DNA of 64,000 nt, taken from Fluviicola sp966211245 (GTDB taxonomy: Bacteria; Bacteroidota; Bacteroidia; Flavobacteriales_D; Crocinitomicaceae). Below the pieces are notes generated by a model. The model saw only the letters and a list, made by a program, of their open reading frames with translations. It searched no databases and was not told where the DNA came from. The DNA lies in the NCBI GenBank assembly GCA_966211245.1, contig CBIHND010000003.1, positions 62,001 to 126,000 of the forward strand, given 5' to 3'. Position numbers and translations under genes: made by a program. Below, one piece after another: positions 26,567 to 34,638 of the stretch. Every line of letters starts with the position of its first letter. Positions within the stretch are counted from its first letter, which is position 1.

Positions 26567-26965
26567 ATGGTTCGTTTCATCCTTTGTTGTTTTTTGGGCG
26601 TTGTTTCATTTCAGGGCAAAACTCAGGAAAATTCCGATTCTTTATTGTTGATTACTCTGCAAGGTATTTCAAAACCCGATTACGATTACAGTTCCATGGG
26701 AGATACCGTAATTATCGAATATGGAAATTGCGGGATGGGAGGCCAGCAGTTTTACAAAATGGAAGATTCACTTCGCGGAGGAAGAATGTGTTTTGCTCGT
26801 CGCGAATTAACCGTTGAAAAAGGAAAATTGGTGAAAGAACTCATCTACGACTCCAACTCGGGTTATGTGACCGTTACGCGATACAACGAGAGCAGAATGA
26901 TAAATAGAAAGAGCTGGTATTATCAGGCAACCAATGCTCCGCACCCGGAGAGGTATAAGGAATAA
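26567..26965 (+). CDS. Small secreted hypothetical protein
   Basis: 132 residues. Signal peptide at residues 1-~19 (MVRFILCCFLGVVSFQGKTQ). The mature part has two Cys (GNCGMGG; GRMCFARRE) that could pair, and strands like those of the preceding secreted protein (ELTVEKGKLVKELIYDSNSGYVTVTRYN). I do not recognise a family. It lies 45 bases after the gene at 25478 on the same strand, so shared transcription and a shared envelope role are plausible. Confidence 0.7.
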   Translation: MVRFILCCFLGVVSFQGKTQENSDSLLLITLQGISKPDYDYSSMGDTVIIEYGNCGMGGQQFYKMEDSLRGGRMCFARRELTVEKGKLVKELIYDSNSGYVTVTRYNESRMINRKSWYYQATNAPHPERYKE

Positions 26966-26977
26966 TCAGAAACGAAT

Positions 26978-26985
26978 TATCTTTG
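26978..26985 (+). promoter_or_regulatory. -7 box abutting the start at 26990 (leaderless)
   Basis: TATCTTTG, then cggc, then ATG at 26990. Full TAnnTTTG match. Confidence 0.6.
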
Positions 26986-26989
26986 CGGC

Positions 26990-27466
26990 ATGAAATACCG
27001 CATGCTGTCCGACGAAGAGTTGAAACACCTGGAAGGTGATTTGAAAGCGTTTCTGATCATCAATGGATTAGAAGGTGATTCCTGGAGAAAACTCAACGAA
27101 GAAGAGCCGGATAAAGCATTGGCTTTGGTGGAATTGTTTTCAGATCAGGTGCTTCAAACGGTTTATGAAAAGCTGGAATACCTCGAAATGCGCACACCTG
27201 AATCTTGCCTGGTATTCAAAGTGACAAAGGAGGAATTGCTGTTGATTTCACTGAACCGTGTCGCGGGAAGCAGTATTGATTTGTCTACAGCGGAAGGTGT
27301 TCACGACGCATTGGTGAATCATTTTAAAGAGTTACAGTGCTTTACGAGTAAACGAAGTTTTACGAAAGAGCGCGAACAGGAAATCCATCAATTGATCAGC
27401 GAAGGTTGCGTGCTTTCGACTGCTGAGTTTTGGGAGTCGTTGGTGGAAGTGCTTCAAGTCAACTAG
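26990..27466 (+). CDS. Cytoplasmic protein, probable DUF6495 family
   Basis: 158 residues with no signal or membrane segment. It opens MKYRMLSDEELKHLEGDLKAFL, then GDSWRKLNEEEPDKALALVELFSDQV, a layout I recall from the Bacteroidota-only family DUF6495; this match is from memory and moderate. It is mostly helical and acidic, and function is not known for the family. The ATG follows a full -7 box by four bases, so the mRNA is likely leaderless. It ends in a convergent gap that holds a palindromic repeat. Confidence 0.75.
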   Translation: MKYRMLSDEELKHLEGDLKAFLIINGLEGDSWRKLNEEEPDKALALVELFSDQVLQTVYEKLEYLEMRTPESCLVFKVTKEELLLISLNRVAGSSIDLSTAEGVHDALVNHFKELQCFTSKRSFTKEREQEIHQLISEGCVLSTAEFWESLVEVLQVN

Positions 27467-27470
27467 CGTA

Positions 27471-27500
27471 AGGAGTTTGAAGTTCATTCGTTTCAAACTC
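27471..27500. repeat. Palindromic intergenic element between convergent genes
   Basis: gagtttgaa (27473-27481) pairs with ttcaaactc (27492-27500) around a 10-base loop. The left arm (aggagtttgaagttca) closely matches the left arm of the element at 53211 (aggagtttaaaagttca), which also lies between convergent genes. Confidence 0.6.
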
Positions 27501-27514
27501 ACAAACCCGCCAAC

Positions 27515-28546
27515 TCAATCAACAGTCATCTCTCCACACACCGAAGTCTTTAACAATTGCTTTACAGCTTCTGCATTTCCTTGTTTCACCCCAAGGGCAT
27601 ACATCATTTTCGTGATGGCAGCTTCGCTGGTTAAATCGTAACCCGACAGCACGCCATTTTGTTCAAAGAAGGAGGATGTTTCGTATTTTCCTTGTTCCAC
27701 ACTTCCTGTACTGCATTGTGTGATGTTCAATACAATTCCACCTTCTGAAAGGTATTTTCTCAAGGTTTGCTGGAAAGCGGTATCGGATGAAGCATTACCG
27801 GATCCATAGGTTTCCAGAACGAGGCCTTTTATTTTTGAAGCATTAATTGCCGGAGCGAGAAGATTCCAGTCGATCCCGGGGAATAACTTAATCAGCATTA
27901 CCGATGTGTCGAAATCGGTAAAAACGTTCAGATTCCCGTTTCCTTTGGTCAGTTTTTCTGCGTAGTCGATGTGAACTCCCGCAATGGCTAGCGGAGGGAA
28001 ATTTGGTGAACGGAAGGCTTCAAAAGAAAACGCCGAAACCTTACTGGTGCGATTTCCACGGTACAGCGAATATTCAAAATATATGGCTACTTCCTGAATG
28101 ATCGCATTTCCATTAACATCTTTTGCTGCGGCGATTTCTACTGCTGTGATGAGGTTTTCCTTGCCATCCGTACGAATGGTTCCGATAGGCAATTGTGAAC
28201 CGGTAAGAATGACTGGTTTTTGCAATCCCTGCAACATGAAGCTCAAAGCCGAAGCAGTAAAGGCCATTGTGTCCGAACCATGAAGAACAACGAAACCGTC
28301 GTACCGATCATATTGATCGGCGATGTACAGTGCAAGTTCTTTCCAGATTGTCGGATTCATTTCCGAGGAATCGATCGGGTGCTCAAAAGCGTAGGTGGTC
28401 AGGGAAACATTCAATCGGCTCAACTCGGGAATGTGTTTGTAAACATCACCGAAATCGAATGCAGTTAAAGCTCCGGTCATCGGATCATTCACCATTCCGA
28501 TGGTACCCCCTGTGTAGATTACCAGAACATTCGATTGCGCACCCAT
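27515..28546 (-). CDS. ansA: Type I L-asparaginase
   Basis: Hydrolyses L-asparagine to aspartate and ammonia. The 343-residue product has both asparaginase signatures: VIYTGGTIGM at the N-terminus with the nucleophile Thr, and VVLHGSDTMAFTASAL with the second Thr and the Asp of the catalytic pair. The absence of a signal peptide and the residues around them point to the cytoplasmic type I form. I start at 28546 (MGAQSNVLVIY), because a -7 box (28566-28573) lies inside the longer open frame from 28582. It is followed downstream only by the palindrome at 27471 and then a convergent gene. Confidence 0.93.
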   Translation of the reverse strand: MGAQSNVLVIYTGGTIGMVNDPMTGALTAFDFGDVYKHIPELSRLNVSLTTYAFEHPIDSSEMNPTIWKELALYIADQYDRYDGFVVLHGSDTMAFTASALSFMLQGLQKPVILTGSQLPIGTIRTDGKENLITAVEIAAAKDVNGNAIIQEVAIYFEYSLYRGNRTSKVSAFSFEAFRSPNFPPLAIAGVHIDYAEKLTKGNGNLNVFTDFDTSVMLIKLFPGIDWNLLAPAINASKIKGLVLETYGSGNASSDTAFQQTLRKYLSEGGIVLNITQCSTGSVEQGKYETSSFFEQNGVLSGYDLTSEAAITKMMYALGVKQGNAEAVKQLLKTSVCGEMTVD

Positions 28547-28565
28547 AGTTTTCACTTTTGAATCA

Positions 28566-28573
28566 CAAATATA
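28566..28573 (-). promoter_or_regulatory. -7 box of the asparaginase gene
   Basis: Minus strand TATATTTG, a full match, ending 19 bases before the ATG at 28546. It supports the shorter start. Confidence 0.5.
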
Positions 28574-28593
28574 GCCATTCAAACACGCGGAAA

Positions 28594-29208
28594 TTAGCTG
28601 TCCTTTTTTCGAAAAGTACAGAAGAGGAAATTCTGAGTAGTGTTGAACGGAGTTTGATGATCTTCAGTAATACAAATTACTTTATCAAAGTTGCTGGTTA
28701 ATTTATCGGAAAGTGAAGCCTCAGAATATTGAGTAATCTCCAAACCACTACACTTTAAAGGTCCGTCAGTGGAAAAAGTTCCAATCGTTAAATATCCTGT
28801 AACCGATTGGGCTACCAGAGAAGTATAGCGTTCAATGTCGGCTGTTGATGTCAGAAAATGAAATGCAGCCCTATCGTGCCAGAAGTCGAATGTTGAATCG
28901 GGTACAAAATCCAGAACATCACTTACTACCCAGGTTACCTGTTCTGCACGCTTACCTAATCGGTTTTTTGAACGTTCCAGAGCACTCGCGGAAATATCAA
29001 GAACAGTAACGTTTTGATATCCCAGATCCAGTAGATGATCCACAAGATTGCTGTCGCCGCCACCAATGTCAATGATCCGGGCGGTTTTTTCCAATCCGGA
29101 TGACACGATTGAGTCAATAGATGTATTCGGACGTTCCTGTGTCCAGCTTACTTCATTTGGCTGTTTCGTTTGATAAATCGTCTCCCAATGCACTTTTTTC
29201 TCACTCAT
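28594..29208 (-). CDS. Class I SAM-dependent methyltransferase
   Basis: 204 residues. Motif I is RIIDIGGGDSNLVDHLLDLG, followed by the acidic motif II (VTVLDISASALERSK) and VSDVLDFVPDSTFDFWHDRAAFHFL for motifs III-IV, the usual seven-strand Rossmann order. The WETIYQTKQPNEVSW opening is seen in a small branch of cytoplasmic methyltransferases of unknown substrate. It starts 11 bases after the TatD gene stop and the two are likely co-transcribed. Substrate cannot be read from the sequence; tellurite/thiopurine-type detoxification is one possibility but is a guess. Confidence 0.87.
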   Translation of the reverse strand: MSEKKVHWETIYQTKQPNEVSWTQERPNTSIDSIVSSGLEKTARIIDIGGGDSNLVDHLLDLGYQNVTVLDISASALERSKNRLGKRAEQVTWVVSDVLDFVPDSTFDFWHDRAAFHFLTSTADIERYTSLVAQSVTGYLTIGTFSTDGPLKCSGLEITQYSEASLSDKLTSNFDKVICITEDHQTPFNTTQNFLFCTFRKKDS

Positions 29209-29219
29209 ATTCCTTTGCG

Positions 29220-29987
29220 TTACAGATGAAACAAGCGTTTGGCATTTTCCGAAGTAATGCGTCCAAGTTCCTGTAGTGGTAAGTTCAGAATTTCCGCGAC
29301 TTTCTCAGCCGTATGTAACAGATACGCGCTTTCGTTTCGTTTTCCGCGGAATGGAACGGGAGGCAGGTAAGGAGCATCTGTTTCCAAGACCAGTTTATCC
29401 AATGGAATCAGAGGCAAAACCTCCGGAAGTTCAGACTTCTTGTATGTCACAACACCACCGATTCCGAACATAAAATTAGAATAGGAACGTATTTTCTCCA
29501 CTTCCTCTTTTCCACCGGTAAAGCAATGGAAAACACCGGATAAACGTTCATCATACACTTCATCCATCACTTCAAAAATTTCTGCAAACGAATCGCGTGC
29601 GTGAATCACAATCGGCCAACCCAGTTCTTTTGCCCATTCAATCTGAGTCTTGAAGGCAGCTTTTTGTTCGTTAACGAAGGTTTTGTCCCAATACAGGTCA
29701 ATTCCGATCTCTCCAATTGCAGCGTATGGCCGTTGATCAATGTGTTGTTTCAATTGTTGTAATACCGTTTCCCAATTTGCATCCACAGAGCACGGATGCA
29801 ATCCCATCATTGCCTTACATTTTCCCGGAAATTCAGCTTCCAGTTGGTGCATTCCATCAATTGAATCCAGGTCAATATTGGGTAGATAGATGCATTCAAC
29901 GCCTGCATTGATCGCACGTTGAACCATCTCAGTTCTATCGTCGTTGAACTGTTCGGAGTATAAGTGAGAATGGGTGTCTATGAACAT
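29220..29987 (-). CDS. TatD-family metal-dependent hydrolase
   Basis: 255 residues, usual length. Metal ligands are visible in order: DTHSHLY at residues 4-10, GEIGID, VIHARD, FHCFTGG and LETDAPYLPP. TatD-family enzymes are cytoplasmic TIM-barrel 3'-5' DNA/RNA exonucleases linked to DNA repair and turnover. It is first in a minus-strand pair with the methyltransferase at 28594. The upstream gap to the bacilliredoxin gene holds a compound palindrome. Confidence 0.93.
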   Translation of the reverse strand: MFIDTHSHLYSEQFNDDRTEMVQRAINAGVECIYLPNIDLDSIDGMHQLEAEFPGKCKAMMGLHPCSVDANWETVLQQLKQHIDQRPYAAIGEIGIDLYWDKTFVNEQKAAFKTQIEWAKELGWPIVIHARDSFAEIFEVMDEVYDERLSGVFHCFTGGKEEVEKIRSYSNFMFGIGGVVTYKKSELPEVLPLIPLDKLVLETDAPYLPPVPFRGKRNESAYLLHTAEKVAEILNLPLQELGRITSENAKRLFHL

Positions 29988-30012
29988 AATAAGGCCGCTT
30001 CACTTTGGGACT

Positions 30013-30058
30013 ATAGACAAAAGACCTAAGACGTCAATGTCTTAAGTCTCCGGTCTAT
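30013..30058. repeat. Compound palindromic intergenic element
   Basis: Nested stems: atagac (30013-30018) with gtctat (30053-30058), and aagacctaagac (30021-30032) with gtcttaagtctc (30039-30050). A further copy of the right arm (tcttaagtctt) follows at 30061-30071. It has no T-tail and lies between tatD-type and bacilliredoxin genes. Confidence 0.55.
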
Positions 30059-30073
30059 TATCTTAAGTCTTTC

Positions 30074-30487
30074 TTAACAAAATTCGTCGTACGCAGCGGC
30101 AAGATTTTCAGCAATCATAGCAGCACTAACGCCTTCGATGTTGTGTCTTTCAAGGAAATGAACCAGCTTACCATCTTTGAACAAAGCTACAGACGGAGAA
30201 GATGGAGGGAATGGTAAAAAGTAGTTGCGCGCCTGTTGAACTGCAGCCGTATCTACACCTGCGAAAACAGTGTACAAGTGATCCGGTTTTTTTGCGTTAT
30301 TCAAAGAGTGCTTAACTCCCGGACGCATATTTCCCGCCGCACAGCCGCAAACGGAATTTACAACCACAAGTGAAACACCTGTGCTGTTTGGGAACGACGC
30401 ATCAACGTCAGATGGTGTGATTAATTCTTTGAAACCTGCGTTTGTAAGGTCGTCTTTCATCGGTTGAACCAATTCTGGAGGATACAT
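30074..30487 (-). CDS. BrxA/BrxB-family bacilliredoxin (YphP-like)
   Basis: 137 residues from the Met at 30487 (MYPPELVQPMKDDL), the normal start of the family; the longer open frame to 30640 lies in the end of the FAD oxidoreductase gene. The CGC active site is C47-G-C49 in VVNSVCGCAAGNMRPG. Bacilliredoxins have a thioredoxin fold and remove bacillithiol from mixed disulfides in the cytoplasm; many Bacteroidota make bacillithiol, but no biosynthesis gene is in this window. A full -7 box lies at 30515-30522, so it need not share the upstream gene's transcript. Confidence 0.95.
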   Translation of the reverse strand: MYPPELVQPMKDDLTNAGFKELITPSDVDASFPNSTGVSLVVVNSVCGCAAGNMRPGVKHSLNNAKKPDHLYTVFAGVDTAAVQQARNYFLPFPPSSPSVALFKDGKLVHFLERHNIEGVSAAMIAENLAAAYDEFC

Positions 30488-30514
30488 ATGTATAAGTTTT
30501 GTGTTTTTACTGTA

Positions 30515-30522
30515 CAAAGTTA
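30515..30522 (-). promoter_or_regulatory. -7 box of the bacilliredoxin gene
   Basis: Minus strand TAACTTTG, a full match, ending 27 bases before the ATG at 30487. Confidence 0.5.
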
Positions 30523-30566
30523 CTACTTCTGCAGCTGAAGTGATTGAATTTGCAGTTTTTTTGGAA

Positions 30567-31607
30567 TCAAAGCAATTTACTAAATCGCTCAATGTTGGAT
30601 TCTTGATGAAGGTCTTTTCCGTCCAGAAGATGATCTGCAAGTTCCTTCATAACTAGCGGAGCAATCATAAAGCCTTTTGTTCCCAACCCGTTTGCAATTA
30701 CCAGTTTCGGGAAATTCGGGTGTTTTCCCAGTAATGGGCGTCGATCGGTTACGGTTGGACGAACCCCGGCTTCGTGTTCAATTACTTCCGGAATTTCTGA
30801 AGTCACGGACAGCAGATTTTGGAGAATCTGAGCCTTCCCTTCCTCAGTCGGAATGGTATTGTCGGTTTCCCAAACATACGTCGATCCTGCTTTGAATGTA
30901 CCATTTGGAAATGGCATCAGGAAACATTTTCTGTTCAGGGATTCAGCAGTTGAAAGCTGTTTGAATTTCAGCGTAAGCACTTCCCCCTTGGTTTGCGATA
31001 GCGGCAGGTAGGAGAACCAGGGATTGTGTTTTCCGTCTTTTCCTTCTGCGAACACGATGAAGTCGAAAGTTTCGTTACGATACGCTGCTGTTTCCGGATG
31101 GAGTTGATCGTAGTTGAACGAATGATGCTGTAGTACACCTTCTTTTTCCAGAAACTGCCAATTTGCCTCGAGAAACGGGCGTGTTTGAACGACTGAAGCG
31201 TTCAATACCACTCCGGTCCCGAAGGTATTCAGACTGCTGTCGAAATTCAGATCTTCGCTGCTCAGTGATTTGAGATAAGATTGAAACTCCGGGAGTTCTT
31301 GCTTTTCTTCCCACATAGTACGTTCCTGTTCGTGTGCAAACAGACGACGGATCGGAACCTGGTGGAAAAACGATTCGCCGAACAATTCCTCCAACTCCTG
31401 GTAAAACGAGTATGCAAAAGGAAGCAATTCAGCAACGCGCCAACTCAACGTTGTTCTTCTGAATACAATCGGATTGATAATTCCTGCCGCAATTATGGAG
31501 GAGGCGTTCGTTCCGTTATGTAACAAAGTAACCTGAACATTACGCTTGCGCAGGTGGTGTGCAAGACTGCATCCGGCCAATCCGGCTCCAACAATGAGAA
31601 TGCGCAT
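30567..31607 (-). CDS. FAD-dependent oxidoreductase (DAO/glycine oxidase-like)
   Basis: 346 residues. It begins with the dinucleotide-binding motif MRILIVGAGLAGCSLAHHLRKR (GxGxxG), followed by SIIAAGIINPI typical of the DAO superfamily, and ends with VRPTVTDRRPLLGKHPN and IANGLGTKGFMIAPL, the C-terminal FAD contact. Members oxidise amines or 2-amino acids; the nearest recognisable types are the MnmC C-terminal domain and ThiO, but the substrate cannot be fixed. Cytoplasmic. The ATG overlaps the stop of the upstream hemJ gene by one base, so translation is coupled. Confidence 0.87.
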   Translation of the reverse strand: MRILIVGAGLAGCSLAHHLRKRNVQVTLLHNGTNASSIIAAGIINPIVFRRTTLSWRVAELLPFAYSFYQELEELFGESFFHQVPIRRLFAHEQERTMWEEKQELPEFQSYLKSLSSEDLNFDSSLNTFGTGVVLNASVVQTRPFLEANWQFLEKEGVLQHHSFNYDQLHPETAAYRNETFDFIVFAEGKDGKHNPWFSYLPLSQTKGEVLTLKFKQLSTAESLNRKCFLMPFPNGTFKAGSTYVWETDNTIPTEEGKAQILQNLLSVTSEIPEVIEHEAGVRPTVTDRRPLLGKHPNFPKLVIANGLGTKGFMIAPLVMKELADHLLDGKDLHQESNIERFSKLL

Positions 31608-32149
31608 TACTTCGGTTTAGAAAGTTTCTTGTACAAGCGAATTCCAAGCATCAGCGCAATCGCAACGCCAAAAAAGCCGAGTGTCCCACCGATCCAGCTG
31701 AGAGAATCTTTCATCACGACAAGGAATACAACGGAAACAAGTATTAACGTTGCCAATTCATTCCATAAGCGTAAATGAGCACTTTTCCAGCTGGAGGTTC
31801 CTTTGAACAGGTTATACATGATTCCCTGGCAAATGAAATGGTAGACCAAAAGAATTCCCACGAACGTCAATTTAATGTGCATCCATGGCATTTTCAAAAG
31901 CGCTGGATTCACCCAAAGCATAAGCGTTCCGAAGATTACCGTGAGAATCATCGCCGGAGTTGTGATAACATACCACAGTCGACGCTGCATGATAGAAAAC
32001 TGATCGTGAAGAATCTTCTTTTCAATCTCCGGTTTCATGTTTGCTTCTGTGTGATAGATGAACAAGCGAACAATGTAGAAAAGTCCGGCGAACCAGCTTA
32101 CGACAAACACAATGTGTAGCGCTTTGAAGATATTGTAATACTCTGCCAT
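31607..32149 (-). CDS. hemJ: Protoporphyrinogen oxidase HemJ (CopD-like membrane protein)
   Basis: 180 residues from the Met at 32149. The opening YYNIFKALHIVFVVSWFAG followed by LFYIVRLFIYHTE is the HemJ signature, with a conserved His and the Arg in the first membrane helix and loop; four to five hydrophobic segments follow. HemJ oxidises protoporphyrinogen IX to protoporphyrin IX in the inner membrane for haem synthesis and is the common form in bacteria that lack HemG/HemY. The frame stays open to 32263, but the extra ~38 residues are not conserved in style, so I use the later start. It is coupled to the FAD oxidoreductase gene by a one-base stop/start overlap. Confidence 0.87.
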   Translation of the reverse strand: MAEYYNIFKALHIVFVVSWFAGLFYIVRLFIYHTEANMKPEIEKKILHDQFSIMQRRLWYVITTPAMILTVIFGTLMLWVNPALLKMPWMHIKLTFVGILLVYHFICQGIMYNLFKGTSSWKSAHLRLWNELATLILVSVVFLVVMKDSLSWIGGTLGFFGVAIALMLGIRLYKKLSKPK

Positions 32150-32338
32150 GTGGTACAAAAATACAAAGGAGGCACCTAAAAAGTACCGAACTGCTTCGTT
32201 GTTTTCTGAATTCAATACAGACACCTCCGTTAACACTCCGCTGGAAGAAATCATAATTATCAATGGTGTCTTCTTATCCTCACATAGTGATCCAAGAGTT
32301 AATTCACGCTAATTAACGGAAATTACACCTCTATGATC

Positions 32339-32368
32339 ATAAAAAAAGGCCACCTTTTGGGTAGCCTT
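32339..32368 (-). terminator. Intrinsic terminator of the lipoprotein gene at 32394
   Basis: aaggc-c-acc pairs with ggt-a-gcctt (32345-32366) around a short loop, and on the minus strand it is followed by a T-run. Confidence 0.75.
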
Positions 32369-32393
32369 CTTCTTTCGGTCATCTTGAACCGAA

Positions 32394-32933
32394 TTATACT
32401 CTCATACCTTTTACGATACGGTCTTTGCGTTTAACACGTTGGAAGTTCTTCTTCTTCACTTCCAGGAATGCGCTGCTTCCTCCTGTTTGAACATTGTAGG
32501 TTTCGTTACCGTACTCCAACGTTCCACCGGTTTGTTTCCAATCTGCAACAAGGTAGTATTTACCATTGTTTTGCGTTGCTCTTGTAGCGAACTTCAATGT
32601 TTTCCCGGTTCCAAGCTCAAAACGAACAACGATTTCACCTGCTTCAGTTGTTTTTTCGTAAACGCATTTTGTTTTCGCCTGAATAATGATGCGATCCTGA
32701 ACTTTTGATGTATTGGAAACCAAAGTTCCATCATCACCGGTAGTCTGGTTCCCTTTTACACTGCTTTTTTCCAGAATGATTGTGCTGGAAGTGTAAAACT
32801 GAACTTTTACCAGATTTTCAGGACTCAAATCGTATTGATCTTTCAATGCATCCGTGTATGCAATTGGTGTTCCGCAACTTGCAACAAGCATAACTGTCAG
32901 AAAGCAAACAACTAGGTATTTCATGATTTTCAA
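32394..32933 (-). CDS. Lipoprotein of unknown function
   Basis: 179 residues (176 if the second Met at 32924 is used). Lipoprotein signal with the lipid-bearing Cys in MLVASCGTP. The mature part is beta-rich: VKVQFYTSSTIILEKSS, QDRIIIQAKTKCVYEKT, IVVRFELGTGKTLKFATR, YYLVADWKQTGGTLEYGNETYNV, ending in a basic segment (KKKNFQRVKRKDRIVKGMRV). I know similar Bacteroidota lipoproteins only as hypothetical. Monocistronic, with its own terminator. Confidence 0.8.
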   Translation of the reverse strand: MKIMKYLVVCFLTVMLVASCGTPIAYTDALKDQYDLSPENLVKVQFYTSSTIILEKSSVKGNQTTGDDGTLVSNTSKVQDRIIIQAKTKCVYEKTTEAGEIVVRFELGTGKTLKFATRATQNNGKYYLVADWKQTGGTLEYGNETYNVQTGGSSAFLEVKKKNFQRVKRKDRIVKGMRV

Positions 32934-32946
32934 ATTAGTTCTTCTT

Positions 32947-32966
32947 TTAAAAAAGGCTCAAAGCCT
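32947..32966 (-). terminator. Weak terminator-like hairpin upstream of the lipoprotein gene
   Basis: agg ct/agcct (5-bp stem, 3-base loop), followed on the minus strand by six Ts. It may end the cyclase/M48 transcript, or act inside the lipoprotein leader if the -7 box at 32981 is used. Confidence 0.4.
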
Positions 32967-32980
32967 GTGCCAAACCTAAA

Positions 32981-32988
32981 CAAATATA
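32981..32988 (-). promoter_or_regulatory. -7 box upstream of the lipoprotein gene
   Basis: Minus strand TATATTTG, a full match, 47 bases before the ATG at 32933. Confidence 0.4.
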
Positions 32989-33006
32989 GTACAGTTTTCT
33001 TTTTTA

Positions 33007-33777
33007 CTACTGTTCTTCTTCATTTCCGTGAAGCGGATATAAAACAGGACGGCTGGGTGTAGCGTCATTTTGAAACGGTGCTGTTTGTAAATTCAACAGG
33101 TAAACACCATCAGTACAAGTTTCCGGAACGAAGATCATTTCCGTAATGGTACGTGTACTTGTTTCCTCTTGTGGTACGTTCCAGAAAGCATGATGGAATG
33201 CTAATTCACCATTATCGCTCTCACGATCCACGGATGGGGTATCCGTCAAAAAATGTTTCACTCCGAGTTCATTCAACAGTGAAACCACATTCACATCATA
33301 ATACACCGGATTGGTGTCTGAATACTGCATGTGTTTTTTGGCCTCCGAATTCGGAAGCGTTCGAACCAAAAGTGCTTCAATGTTCTTACTTGCGATGATT
33401 GCCTCCAACTGTTCTCTCGTTACAACTTTATCGACAGTTCCATCTGCGTTTGGTCGTTCTTCCGGCGTTACGGAAACCACTTCTGCTTCGTAGAACAGTT
33501 TTGTGATCAATCCATTCACCGAGTGAACAGTCGGCGTGATGTGCCCCAGGCACTCCGTATGCGTTCCGTGTCCATGAGGATTAAAAGAAACATCGCGAAA
33601 ATTCACACTTCCACCTTCCGCAACTGCGCCAACCCAACCGTTCGTCCGCACAGGTTCAATCACCGGAGCGTTGACGTACCATGCAGTTGGGTTTTGGGAA
33701 TCAGCGGAAAGTTCTATGGAACAATCGATGCCTTCGTGAGTGAGTATGTAGTCGCCGTTAGCAAGAAATAGCTGCAT
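33007..33777 (-). CDS. Cyclase-family (kynurenine formamidase-type) hydrolase
   Basis: 256 residues. The metal-binding signature is NPHGHGTHTECLGH (H68, H70, H73, E75), the HxGTHxD/E motif of the cyclase/KynB family of Zn-dependent amide hydrolases. Family members include bacterial kynurenine formamidase, which turns N-formylkynurenine into kynurenine; isatin hydrolase and others share the fold, so substrate is not certain. A tryptophan 2,3-dioxygenase gene lies 23 kb away in this window, which favours the formamidase reading. It starts nine bases after the M48 protease gene stop, in one transcript. Confidence 0.85.
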   Translation of the reverse strand: MQLFLANGDYILTHEGIDCSIELSADSQNPTAWYVNAPVIEPVRTNGWVGAVAEGGSVNFRDVSFNPHGHGTHTECLGHITPTVHSVNGLITKLFYEAEVVSVTPEERPNADGTVDKVVTREQLEAIIASKNIEALLVRTLPNSEAKKHMQYSDTNPVYYDVNVVSLLNELGVKHFLTDTPSVDRESDNGELAFHHAFWNVPQEETSTRTITEMIFVPETCTDGVYLLNLQTAPFQNDATPSRPVLYPLHGNEEEQ

Positions 33778-33786
33778 AAGAACAGA

Positions 33787-34590
33787 TTACGGGAGTTTTT
33801 GCAACATCGCTTTGTACTCGGTAGCATAGTCTTTTGTTCCCTGACATGCCATTTCAATTTTGTAATTGTGAAATGCTTCTACGCGACCTTCCGGGCTTGG
33901 GTGAGTGCTTAGGAATTCCGGAGTGCGTGAACCGCCTTCGGCCGTAATTTTTTCAAAGAAACCTGCACCACCGTCGGCCTGGTAATCTGTCGGACAAAGG
34001 AACTTAACTGAACCGTGGTCTGCTTCTTCCTCGTGTTCACGAGAGAATTTCAACCCGATAATCGCTTCCGTTACCTGACCGATCAGCTTTCTGTCACCGG
34101 CAATGATTCCAATCAACACTTCCACGCCGTACAATTTGGTCATTTGACGAGTGGAGTGGCGGAAATCTGCGTGTGCCATTTCGTGGCCCAAAACTCCTGC
34201 AAGTTGTGCTTCGTTATCCAGGTATTTTAGGATACCGGTGTACACATAAATGTATCCCCCCGGCGTACAGAACGCATTCAGAATACTATCGTTTTTGATG
34301 ATTCGGACACGCCACTGGAAATCATCCTTGTGTTTCAACTGCCCTGAGTTAAGTATTTTATCGCGTACCTTATAGATGTATGCATACGCATCTTTGTTGC
34401 TGGCTGAATCCAACAACGGGTATTCTTTCTGATTAGCGTCAATTTCTGCCGCAACCTGCGCGCCAAGTTGACGATCCTGATCGATTGTGAATAGGTTAAA
34501 TCCTTCACCAAGTTCCTTTGTTCCACGGCAATTAGCCAGAAACAAGGACACCACCACTGCAATTCCTAAAACAAATACGATTCTTTTCAT
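33787..34590 (-). CDS. M48-family metalloprotease lipoprotein
   Basis: 267 residues with a lipoprotein signal (lipid Cys at 21 in LFLANC). The zinc site is H136-E-M-A-H140 in VLGHEMAHADFRH; the third ligand is the Glu in EHEEEADHGSVKFL, as in M48C (BepA/LoiP/YcaL-type) peptidases of the envelope. These act in outer-membrane protein quality control. The start at 34590 is backed by a full -7 box 15 bases upstream. It is followed within nine bases by the cyclase-family gene; their functions are not obviously linked. Confidence 0.93.
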   Translation of the reverse strand: MKRIVFVLGIAVVVSLFLANCRGTKELGEGFNLFTIDQDRQLGAQVAAEIDANQKEYPLLDSASNKDAYAYIYKVRDKILNSGQLKHKDDFQWRVRIIKNDSILNAFCTPGGYIYVYTGILKYLDNEAQLAGVLGHEMAHADFRHSTRQMTKLYGVEVLIGIIAGDRKLIGQVTEAIIGLKFSREHEEEADHGSVKFLCPTDYQADGGAGFFEKITAEGGSRTPEFLSTHPSPEGRVEAFHNYKIEMACQGTKDYATEYKAMLQKLP

Positions 34591-34605
34591 AAAGTCAGTT
34601 TATTG

Positions 34606-34613
34606 CAAAGTTA
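34606..34613 (-). promoter_or_regulatory. -7 box of the M48 protease operon
   Basis: Minus strand TAACTTTG, a full match, ending 15 bases before the ATG at 34590. It is back to back with the uvrC promoter. Confidence 0.55.
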
Positions 34614-34626
34614 GTTTTTTTCAGAC

Positions 34627-34634
34627 TACATTTA
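34627..34634 (+). promoter_or_regulatory. -7 box abutting the uvrC GTG start (leaderless)
   Basis: TACATTTA, then acct, then GTG at 34639. A TTG at 34603-34605 is spaced 21 bases upstream as a -33. Confidence 0.55.
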
Positions 34635-34638
34635 ACCT

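Noticed and set aside
30488..30640. N-terminal extension of the bacilliredoxin
   Set aside because: It overlaps the FAD oxidoreductase gene and a -7 box; the family starts at MYPPEL.
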